A stretch of DNA of 64,000 nucleotides from Streptomyces sp. NBC_01231 (GTDB lineage Bacteria; Actinomycetota; Actinomycetes; Streptomycetales; Streptomycetaceae): the NCBI GenBank assembly GCA_035999765.1, contig CP108521.1, forward strand, positions 3,348,001 through 3,412,000, given 5' to 3'. Of the stretch, positions 56,946 through 64,000 are shown in pieces. The notes beneath the pieces are model-generated. The model searched no databases, was not told the origin of the DNA, and saw only the letters and a program-made list of their open reading frames with translations. Made by a program: the position numbers and the translations under genes. Positions within the stretch are counted from its first letter, which is position 1; every line of letters starts with the position of its first letter.

Positions 56946-57125
56946 CATCGCGGCGTTCGCAAACGCCGTTGCCGCGAGTACACGCTAGCAATGCGTCCCC
57001 ACGTCACTTGTTGGGACATGAAGATGCGTTCGAGTAGCACGGGGCCAAGAGGTAGGACTCCGCCCGTCGCAGGGCCCACTCGCACTAATCTTGTTGGCTG
57101 ACCGAACGGCATGTAGGCGGGGGAC
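56946..57125. promoter_or_regulatory. Presumed leader / divergent promoter region
   Basis: This 180-bp gap separates the array end from the start of the hydrolase-caspase operon. By repeat polarity it should hold the leader and promoter of the array, and it must also hold the promoter of the plus-strand operon. It includes a GC hairpin (GGCGTTCGCAAACGCC, 56952-56967) and a less GC-rich stretch (CACTAATCTTGTTGGC) near 57083-57098. Confidence 0.4.
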
Positions 57126-57992
57126 ATGAGCGTGGCGCGCATCGTCGGGGTACACGGCATTCGGCAGTCCATGACGTCAAAGGCGCAGCTGACGGCCGAC
57201 TGGTCCAAGGCGCTCAATCGCGGCCTGAGCCAGCTGGGCAGGCCGGACCTGCCTGCCGACGCGTTGGAACTGCCCCACTGGACGGGGCTCCTGGCAAGAG
57301 GAGCGACTCACCTCGGTCCAGAGGAGGAACCCTTTGACACGTCGGTGCCCTTGAGCGAGGAGGAAGCCGACTTCGTGGCAATGGCACTCGAGGAAGTCGT
57401 CCGCCAGGAGGACCTGGCCCGTGTGCAGCAACTGGGGCTGCAGACGCTGGGCCCGCCACAGCTCTGGCCGGCGCGTCTGACGCGCCTGGTGATGGCGTAC
57501 GACCGACGATTCCCCCGGGGAGGGGGCAAGCTCTTCGTGACGGCGATGCGTGAAGTGCGCCTTTACCTGTACGAACCCGACCTCGCCGCTCGCGTTCGGG
57601 CCTTGGTTGCCGAAGCCTTCAGCGCAAGTACCTCCGTCGTCCTCGGGCATTCACTGGGCAGCGTGATTGCTTACGACTTGTTGCGTCGGGGTGAGATCGC
57701 GCCGGAGCGAATGTCCGTGCGGACTCTTGTGACGTGCGGATCCCCCTTGGCCATCTCTTCCGTGCGGCGTGGGCTGAACATCGCCGACGGCGAGCCATTG
57801 AAGCTGCCTGGGGACGTGTCCTGGCTCAACGTCTTCGACCCGGCAGACTTCATCACCGGTGGGACGGGGCTCGGCGGCCTCTCGCCGGAGATCACCGATG
57901 CGGAAGTCAGCAACGGCGTCGGTGACCCTCACAGCGCGTTCCGCTACCTGAGGACCTCGCCGGTCGCACTCACGATCGCGGACGGCTCCTGA
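57126..57992 (+). CDS. Alpha/beta hydrolase (lipase/esterase-like), partner of caspase-NTPase
   Basis: The protein has 288 residues from an ATG at 57126 preceded by GGCGGGGG. The alpha/beta-hydrolase core is visible: VARIVGVHGIRQ (strand and oxyanion region near residue 10), VVLGHSLGSVIAYDLL (nucleophile Ser176 in GHSLGS), NVFDPADFITG (acid residue near 241) and DPHSAFRYL (probable catalytic His near 269). This fits PGAP1/lipase-like serine hydrolases. No signal peptide, so it should act in the cytoplasm, on membrane lipids or an acylated partner. The stop shares a base with the caspase start (TGATG), so the two are translationally coupled. Confidence 0.8.
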   Translation: MSVARIVGVHGIRQSMTSKAQLTADWSKALNRGLSQLGRPDLPADALELPHWTGLLARGATHLGPEEEPFDTSVPLSEEEADFVAMALEEVVRQEDLARVQQLGLQTLGPPQLWPARLTRLVMAYDRRFPRGGGKLFVTAMREVRLYLYEPDLAARVRALVAEAFSASTSVVLGHSLGSVIAYDLLRRGEIAPERMSVRTLVTCGSPLAISSVRRGLNIADGEPLKLPGDVSWLNVFDPADFITGGTGLGGLSPEITDAEVSNGVGDPHSAFRYLRTSPVALTIADGS

Positions 57993-60900
57993 TGAACCTG
58001 GGCACGGATCCGAAGAACAAGCGGCGGCTAATTGAGATCGCTGTCTCGGAGTACGGCGACGCGGATTTCAGGAAGAGCATTACCGCACAGGTCGCTGCCG
58101 TGAGGGGGTGGTGGGCCGATGAGTTGCTCGACACGGAGCGCCAGTTCGCCATTGCTGCGCCCGAGAAACTCCACAGCGTTCATGATCTTCGCAAGTTTCT
58201 GGATGAGCAGAGATTGGAGGACGCTGCCGACGACGATGCCGTAGTCGTCTACATCACCGGCCACGGGGTCAGTCGACCATCAGGCGATCACTTCCTGCTC
58301 CTGCCGGATACCTACCAGGACAGGCTTCTGGGGACGGCGTTTCAGACCGCCGACCTGATCACGCGGGTACTGGATTCCCATGCCGAACATGTCCTGGTCA
58401 TGGTCGACTCCTGCTTCTCTGGCGTCCTCCGCGAAGATCTGCTGCGCCGCCTCCAAGCACTGAGCGACACACGACGCCGACTGAAATCCCTCGTCGTCAT
58501 CTCGTCCGCCGATCGCGACGAGACTCCGCATCCGGAACAGTTCTCGCGCCTCCTCAATGCAGTTGTCGCTCGATGCAAGGCAAAAGAGTCGGGGTTCGCA
58601 GCCCCTCTCTTGAGCTTTCAGGAATTCTTCGATTCGATGATCGCCTTGTACGAGGAGGGGATCACGGCCAATGTCCAACCCCTCTGGCCGGCGGAGTCGC
58701 TGCAGAGGGACAAGGATCACCAGCAGCCCAGCCCCTGCCTCCCCAACCCCGGCTATGAGCCCCAGCGCGCACTCGTGGACAGGGCGCTCAGCGCCGTGGC
58801 CTGGAGTCCTGCCGACCTGGACTCGTACTGGGTCTCCCGCGCCTCGGGGCAGCCTTCCCACGGAGATCCCGGCTGGTACTTCACAGGCCGGACCAGCCAT
58901 ATTCGGCGCCTGATCGAGTTCGTTGAGGGCGAGGGAGGCACGCTGGTCGTCACCGGTGAGGCCGGATCGGGCAAGTCCGCGCTGCTCGCTCGCCTCGTCA
59001 CGCTAAGCGACCCGACGTTCCGGGCCAATGAGACGTACCGGCCTTTCACCAAGGCCATACCGCCAGAACTCCTCGTGCCGGAGGGCGCCATCGATGCTGC
59101 GGTGCTCGCCCGGAACACTGACGTTGACGAGCTGGCCGAGGCTCTGTACACGGCGCTTGCGGACAAGCCGACCTCCGGAGGCGGGGAGATCGGCCCGCTT
59201 GATCAGCTTCTGGACCACGTCCTGGTTACTGTCCGCCGGGAGGACCGGCCTTTGACAATCGTCGTCGACGGCGTCGATGAGGCGAGGAATCCCGTCAGGA
59301 TCGTCACCGACCTCATCCGCTTGCTGGCCGAACAGTCGACGGACGACGGACGGCCCGCCGTGCGGATGATCTTGGGCATCCGCAGTGCCCACTCAGGTGC
59401 AACTGGCCGCCTTCGCCCATCGCAGGACCGGGCATCGGATCTGCTGAACCTACTGGTCCGTTCCACGGAAGCCGACGAGCCCCTGCGGACAGACACCGAT
59501 ACCGCTGAGGATATTGCGGCCTACGTGAGGACGCTACTGAGGACCCTGTTCGATGTTTCCGGGTCCTCGGCAGGTTCGGACACCCGCAGACTGGACGAGC
59601 TGGCGGCCGTTGTGGCCCAGGAAGTGACACCGTCGTTCCTGGACGCACGTCTCGCCGTCGAGGCCCTCCACGCACGGTGCCTGCTGCCTGACCCTGACGA
59701 CTTGGATTGGCGGCGCACACTGCGCCAGGGGACGCAGAAGCTTCTGCAGCAGGACCTCGACGAGATACGACGCAACACAGACCTGCCGGCTCAGCACGTC
59801 GTGCAGGTTCTGCGGGCCACGGCTTTCGCGCAGGGGGCCGGTCTCCCGTGGGCTGAAGTGTGGCCGTGCGCGGTGAACGCGTTGGCGGGAGGTGAGATCA
59901 CCGCTCCCGAGGCTGTGATCCGGCGGGCTCGGCAGAGCCGGCTCGCAGGTTATCTGACGACTGCTGTGGAGGACGGCAGGTTCGTCTACCGCCCGATTCA
60001 TGAGCGCATCAGCGAAGTGCTGCGGGAGACGCCGCATGTCCTTCTCGGAGACGAAACGACGCCCAGCGCCCTTGAAGCGTCGACGGTGAGCCTTAGGCGA
60101 GCCCATCGGCAACTGGCCGTGGCTTTCAGCTCGCTGCAGAAAGACGGGCCGCCGCACCCATATCTGCGCCGCCACCTGATCCAGCACGCAGCGGCCGGGG
60201 GCGTGCTGAACGACCAAGTCATCACCGAGAAGTTCCTGCCCTACGAGACGAGCGGGAACGTGCGCGGTGTGCTCGGACTTCTGTCAGAGCACACCGCGGA
60301 CACGAAGCACCTCTTCGCGTGGACGCGGATCGAGCCCTTCCTCGCTGACGCGCCACCCCTCGCGCGTGCGGAAAGCCTGCGCTTTTCCATATGGGAGCCG
60401 GAGCATGCTGCTCCTTCGAGCACCCGCGACACCGCAAGTCCAGCCCTCGGGCATGTCGTGCCGAGGTGGAAGGACCTCGCAGTGCCGGGCAACGTCCTGG
60501 CACGGGAAAACGCGGCCGTCTGCTCCCTTGTGTCCTTCGCCCTGCGGGACGGGACGCCGCTGATCGCTGTGGGTGACGCAGACGGCAACGTACGTGTGTG
60601 GGACCCGTCCACCGTCACTGCGGTCGGCCCACCTATTGAGGGGCACGGGCCCTTCGCGCGGGCGCTGGCCGACGTGTCCGGTCCGGAGGGAGAGCCCCTG
60701 CTGGCCGTCGGCTGTGACCGCGGCGCTTGGACATGCGACCCACTGAGCGGCAAGAAGACACAATTGCCGGTCACGGCGTCCGTTCACGACATGGTGTCCT
60801 TCAGCAACCGGGACGGGGCGGTTCGGCTGGCGATCGGTACGTCTGAGGGACTTGTCCTTTGTGATCCGCTCGCCAGGACGGTTCTGGCCGACGGCGCGGC

Positions 60901-62407
60901 GGACGAAGGCGCCCGGGCGCGTCCGGTGAACGCACTCGCCGCCCTGGCTCTCCCCGGTGACCGCACACTCCTGGCCGTTCACGGATCAGAGGCCGTCGAG
61001 ATTCTCGACAGCGACTCTCTCGACTCGGTATGCACCGTGCCGGTCCTGGGCGAACAACTCTCTGCGCTTGCCTTGCTCGACAGACAGGGGGACAGCCCTG
61101 TGCTGGCCTTGACCACGCGACCCTCGGGAACGGTCAGATTCTGGGACGCCCTAACGGGTAGTGAACACCGGCACTGCACGATCAGGCAGTCCGCAGCCGT
61201 GCTGACGCCGTACCCCCAGCCGGGCTCAGACACCCTTCTCGCCCTCGGCGCTGATGACGGCGCCGTGCAGCTGTGGGATCCCGGCACAGGGGAGGAGATC
61301 TGCCGGTTCCCCGCCGACCACACAAGCCCGGTGACGGACCTTGCCGTTGTACGCGGTCTAGACGGCGTCCCCGTGCTGGTCTCCGGCTCGCTCGACCGAA
61401 CCGTCCGTGTCTGGAACCCGGAGGCGTGGACCCGCCGCACCGTGCAACCCTCCCGGTCGGCCGACGGAACGCGACTCGCGGTGCTGCCAAGCCGTCTCGG
61501 TCCCGCCGAGCTGGTCTCGGTTGGCCCCGACCGGAACCTCGTCGTAAGGCGGGCTGACTCGGGCGAGGTCACGCGCTCGATTTCCTTCAACCACACAGGA
61601 GTCGACGGCCCGATAACAGCCCTGGCCACGCACACAGCATCGGACGGCTCCGTGACAGTCATTGTCGGACTGCCAGACAAAACGATCGGCTGCTGGAATG
61701 GCGAATGGCGGCTCATGAAGGCTTGGACCTCGGCAGAGGACCATGCGACCGCGTTCACTACCTTTGCCGACGGTGCACGAACCGTCCTGGCCGTAGGTAC
61801 GAGCCGCGGCGCGGTGGCGTACTGCGATCTGGCGACCGGCGAGGTGCTGGGGTGGCTCCACGGCAGAGGGGACACTGGCCGAGCCGTCCGCGCGCTGGCG
61901 TACCTTCCTTTGTCGTCGGGTGGTGTTCTCGCTGTTGCCTCCGATCAAGGCGTACTGCTGTGTCACCCGTTTCACGAACCGCACGACGAATGGCCAGGCC
62001 AGATCGGCTCCGTGGAGTCTCTGGCCGTCTGTCCGGGAGACGAAGAGGGCGAGTTGTTTCTGGCAGCGGGGGGGACCGACGGCACCGTACGTCTGTGGGC
62101 GCCAGATGCTCCCGAGAGGGAGCCGTTCACGCTGACGACCCGGCACGACGGACCCGTATCCGCCCTCGGTATCGTCCGGACTGCCCAGGCCCGCCCTCAC
62201 ATCGTGAGCGCCGGCCTCAGGGACACGACCGTGCGCCTGTCAGACTCGCGCACCGGGGAAGAGGTGCTTCGCCTGATTACCGCCGCCTCCCTGACTTCCC
62301 TCAGCGTCCTGCCGCCCCACAGCGTCTCGGGCTCATCACAGCCCTTGATCGCTTTCGGTGGCCCGGCCGGGATCGCTACAGTGTCGCTGCGTCTGGGAGA
62401 GTCCTAG
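57992..62407 (+). CDS. Caspase-NTPase-WD40 conflict protein
   Basis: The protein has 1471 residues. Residues 1-220 are a caspase-like (C14) domain with the catalytic pair in VVVYITGHGVS (His91) and VLVMVDSCFSG (Cys141). A P-loop NTPase follows: TLVVTGEAGSGKSALLARL (Walker A 322-329) and LTIVVDGVDEARNP (Walker B 421-430), with a helical arm to about 800. The C-terminal 640 residues are WD40-like repeats (VGDADGNVRVWDPST; GADDGAVQLWDPGT; SGSLDRTVRVWNPE; GGTDGTVRLWAPD). In this architecture the WD40 propeller senses a trigger, the NTPase oligomerises and the caspase is the effector. Family precedents exist in STAND conflict systems. The partner hydrolase and CRISPR neighbours are unusual. Confidence 0.85.
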   Translation: MNLGTDPKNKRRLIEIAVSEYGDADFRKSITAQVAAVRGWWADELLDTERQFAIAAPEKLHSVHDLRKFLDEQRLEDAADDDAVVVYITGHGVSRPSGDHFLLLPDTYQDRLLGTAFQTADLITRVLDSHAEHVLVMVDSCFSGVLREDLLRRLQALSDTRRRLKSLVVISSADRDETPHPEQFSRLLNAVVARCKAKESGFAAPLLSFQEFFDSMIALYEEGITANVQPLWPAESLQRDKDHQQPSPCLPNPGYEPQRALVDRALSAVAWSPADLDSYWVSRASGQPSHGDPGWYFTGRTSHIRRLIEFVEGEGGTLVVTGEAGSGKSALLARLVTLSDPTFRANETYRPFTKAIPPELLVPEGAIDAAVLARNTDVDELAEALYTALADKPTSGGGEIGPLDQLLDHVLVTVRREDRPLTIVVDGVDEARNPVRIVTDLIRLLAEQSTDDGRPAVRMILGIRSAHSGATGRLRPSQDRASDLLNLLVRSTEADEPLRTDTDTAEDIAAYVRTLLRTLFDVSGSSAGSDTRRLDELAAVVAQEVTPSFLDARLAVEALHARCLLPDPDDLDWRRTLRQGTQKLLQQDLDEIRRNTDLPAQHVVQVLRATAFAQGAGLPWAEVWPCAVNALAGGEITAPEAVIRRARQSRLAGYLTTAVEDGRFVYRPIHERISEVLRETPHVLLGDETTPSALEASTVSLRRAHRQLAVAFSSLQKDGPPHPYLRRHLIQHAAAGGVLNDQVITEKFLPYETSGNVRGVLGLLSEHTADTKHLFAWTRIEPFLADAPPLARAESLRFSIWEPEHAAPSSTRDTASPALGHVVPRWKDLAVPGNVLARENAAVCSLVSFALRDGTPLIAVGDADGNVRVWDPSTVTAVGPPIEGHGPFARALADVSGPEGEPLLAVGCDRGAWTCDPLSGKKTQLPVTASVHDMVSFSNRDGAVRLAIGTSEGLVLCDPLARTVLADGAADEGARARPVNALAALALPGDRTLLAVHGSEAVEILDSDSLDSVCTVPVLGEQLSALALLDRQGDSPVLALTTRPSGTVRFWDALTGSEHRHCTIRQSAAVLTPYPQPGSDTLLALGADDGAVQLWDPGTGEEICRFPADHTSPVTDLAVVRGLDGVPVLVSGSLDRTVRVWNPEAWTRRTVQPSRSADGTRLAVLPSRLGPAELVSVGPDRNLVVRRADSGEVTRSISFNHTGVDGPITALATHTASDGSVTVIVGLPDKTIGCWNGEWRLMKAWTSAEDHATAFTTFADGARTVLAVGTSRGAVAYCDLATGEVLGWLHGRGDTGRAVRALAYLPLSSGGVLAVASDQGVLLCHPFHEPHDEWPGQIGSVESLAVCPGDEEGELFLAAGGTDGTVRLWAPDAPEREPFTLTTRHDGPVSALGIVRTAQARPHIVSAGLRDTTVRLSDSRTGEEVLRLITAASLTSLSVLPPHSVSGSSQPLIAFGGPAGIATVSLRLGES

Positions 62408-62496
62408 GAGCATCCCACGGGGCAGAGTAGAAATCACTAGTCACCTACCGTCAGCCGCCTACGACTGGCTCACCGCCTTGGCCGCGAGTCCAGCTG

Positions 62497-62511
62497 CTCC
62501 GCACCGCGGAG
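62497..62511. terminator. Weak hairpin between convergent genes
   Basis: CTCCGC ACC GCGGAG forms a 6-bp stem in the 160-bp gap after the caspase-WD40 stop and before the end of the converging minus-strand gene. It may act as a bidirectional terminator. Confidence 0.35.
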
Positions 62512-62568
62512 ATGGCCCTTGTGGCGACTGTAGAGGCATGGCCCCCGCAGAGCGGGGATCACGGCTTG

Positions 62569-63465
62569 TCACCCAGCCACGCGCATACGTGAGACCGCAT
62601 CCCTTGCGTGGGACCGCGCTCGCTCCGTCATCGCCTCCAAGGTGTCGTAAGGCGACGCGAAGCCGCGAGAAGCGTCCCCGCGGGAAAGGCCGTTGCTTTG
62701 GGAGACCAAACGACCGAAAGCGGTCAGACGATTGGGATCGGTTGGCCCGATCAGGTGGGGAAGCCTCCTTGCGTCGATGCCGACATGGTGGGCGACGGCA
62801 TCGACCATCGCGATCCGGACCGCATCCCAGGCGGGACCGCCGGTCGCCCGGTAGGCCTTGGCGACAGTGTCGGCGTGCAGAACGTCAGCGCCGTGCCGGT
62901 TGAGCGCATAGGCGGCCGAGTAGAGGCCTTGGTGGTTCTGATCGCGGCACCGCTCACCGTCGACGTACCCCACGCAGTTGCAACCGATCAGCCGTGGCAG
63001 CACCGCTGCCGTAAGGTGCTCCGGATCCGCATGACGGACCCGGGCTGCGGACCGTGGCAGCGGAAGCCCTGCCCGCAGGGCCTGCTCCTGCCACTCCGCG
63101 CGAGCCCTGTCCAATGCGGGAGATAACCGTTGCATCGCACCGAAGGCAGCCATGTGTGCTGGGCTGGCGTGACCGAGACGACTCACCCCCGCCAAGGAGG
63201 CGGCCGCCAGGCGGGCGCTCGGCTCGTCCTTGGCCGCGAAAGCCTTCGTGAGGTCGGTGCGTTGCTCTGGGCTCAGCACCTGTTCCCACAGTTCGAGCAT
63301 CACGGAAGCAGCGGTGAGCATCTCAACGATGAGCGGATTCCACACGCGTCCTGTGAGATCGATCGTCCCCCAACACCATTTATACGCACTACTGTTGAGT
63401 TCTGCTGATTCATTCACATTGCCCTCATCCGGCGTGCTACGGTCCTGCCGCATCTCATCAGACAA
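62569..63465 (-). CDS. Unrecognised protein divergent from cse1
   Basis: The protein has 298 residues if the TTG at 63465 is used. A GTG at 63417 with GAGGG upstream is a better-supported start and gives 282. It is helical, with a conserved-looking N-terminus (SSAYKWCWGTIDLTGRVWNPLIVEMLTAASVMLELW) and a central Cys-containing segment (RLIGCNCVGYVDGERCRDQNHQGLYSAAYALN). I know no family. It faces away from cse1 with a short shared upstream region, so it may control or accompany the cas genes. Confidence 0.5.
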   Translation of the reverse strand: MSDEMRQDRSTPDEGNVNESAELNSSAYKWCWGTIDLTGRVWNPLIVEMLTAASVMLELWEQVLSPEQRTDLTKAFAAKDEPSARLAAASLAGVSRLGHASPAHMAAFGAMQRLSPALDRARAEWQEQALRAGLPLPRSAARVRHADPEHLTAAVLPRLIGCNCVGYVDGERCRDQNHQGLYSAAYALNRHGADVLHADTVAKAYRATGGPAWDAVRIAMVDAVAHHVGIDARRLPHLIGPTDPNRLTAFGRLVSQSNGLSRGDASRGFASPYDTLEAMTERARSHARDAVSRMRVAG

Positions 63466-63490
63466 CTGTGGAGACTGGAGTACGGATCAG

Positions 63491-64000
63491 GTGCCACTGA
63501 CCGAAATACGTCCGTCTCCGGCGGGGGAGTTACGTCCCCGCTGGGACCCACGACGACAAGCATGCGTCCCGGCACTGACAACCGCCGGGCAAAGCACCTC
63601 AGTCAGCCTGGTGCACGCACTGCGGCACGCGGACGATCTGGTCGGCATCTCAGGAACGACCGCAGGAGAAGCCGTCGCGCTGCTGGAGTACCTCCTCGCT
63701 GTCTGCTATGCCTCCGGGGACTGCCCGGCGACGGTCGACGACTGGCTCGACTGGGTGTACAGCAACAGCTCGCTGACCGGTGCCGCCGACTGGCTGGACA
63801 GCCGTCCCGATGATCACTGGGACCTCTTCCACCCCACAGAGCCGCTGGGGCAGAACGCTCTGCTTGCTCCCTACATCGACGAGCATGGAGCTGGTCCCGC
63901 CCAGCTGGTGATCGAATACGCCGGGGACTACAACCAATTTTTCGACCATCACCACCTTGAGCATCCGACCCCGCTGCCTGCCGACGCAGCCTTCCGCGCG
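63491..64000 (+). CDS. casA: Type I-E Cascade large subunit Cse1/CasA, N-terminal part
   Basis: The reading frame opens at a GTG (63491; GGAG 10 nt upstream) and continues without stop for 170 codons past the window end. The sequence VPLTEIRPSPAGELRPRWDP..., DWLDSRPDDHWDLFHPTEPLGQNALL and DYNQFFDHHHLEHPTPLPADAAFRA matches the N-terminal domain of actinobacterial Cse1 (the F-DHH...P..L...AA pattern). Cse1 recognises the PAM in target DNA within Cascade and recruits Cas3. No cas3 lies upstream, where it often is in type I-E operons. Confidence 0.8.
   Translation, partial: MPLTEIRPSPAGELRPRWDPRRQACVPALTTAGQSTSVSLVHALRHADDLVGISGTTAGEAVALLEYLLAVCYASGDCPATVDDWLDWVYSNSSLTGAADWLDSRPDDHWDLFHPTEPLGQNALLAPYIDEHGAGPAQLVIEYAGDYNQFFDHHHLEHPTPLPADAAFRA

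Noticed and set aside
54575..57217. Long open frames on both strands across the CRISPR array (up to about 390 codons, with PAPAGMVP-like repeats)
   Set aside because: They are translations of the GC-rich repeats. A 61-nt period shifts frame with each unit, and open frames follow from the lack of stop codons in the repeat. No ribosome-binding sites or homology.

Overview
The window is high-GC DNA with short TGATG/ATGA/GTGA gene overlaps, an FxLD lanthipeptide cluster, TPR-type XRE regulators and a type I-E CRISPR. It looks like a Streptomyces or close actinomycete chromosome. No rRNA or tRNA gene was seen.

The backbone is a siphovirus-type prophage read almost wholly on the minus strand. From left to right it has an early module (1-6110): small genes, an origin-bearing replication protein, a RecB-like exonuclease, an AAA ATPase and a double-HTH putative repressor. 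Next come a secreted PLD-like protein and a frameshifted XRE-ricin gene (6137-8527), a lysis module (8724-10216), a plus-strand polymorphic toxin/immunity pair (10348-12453), and a tail and head-tail module (12493-27294: tip proteins, distal tail, tape measure, frameshifted tail chaperone, major tail protein, neck proteins). The capsid genes that should precede the neck genes lie about 23 kb away, at 50431-54317 (scaffold, decoration, major capsid, connectors, minor head protein). Portal and terminase are not seen.

The 23 kb between the two prophage blocks (27295-50430) is not phage-like. It holds a CoiA-like nuclease, methyltransferase, integrase fragment, FxLD lanthipeptide cluster (precursor 38337-38510, LanB, LanC, FxLD methyltransferase, GntR regulator), APC permease with a glutamine synthetase-like enzyme, an ATP-binding/XRE regulatory pair, CutA, and a 1132-residue HTH-NTPase-repeat protein. 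The simplest reading is one prophage broken by an island, or deleted and rearranged around it.

The right end is a defence neighbourhood. A 41-repeat, strongly degenerate type I-E CRISPR array (54464-56945) reads leftward. A two-gene operon, a lipase-like alpha/beta hydrolase and a 1471-residue caspase-NTPase-WD40 protein (57126-62407), diverges from its presumed leader side. An unrecognised gene (62569-63465) and the start of cse1/casA (63491, running off the window) follow. The caspase/hydrolase operon between the array and the cas genes is the best candidate for an undescribed system. The in-gene phage origin, the repeated start-associated leaders, the CTATATGCA operator-like sites and the prophage-borne toxin pair are the other notable items.
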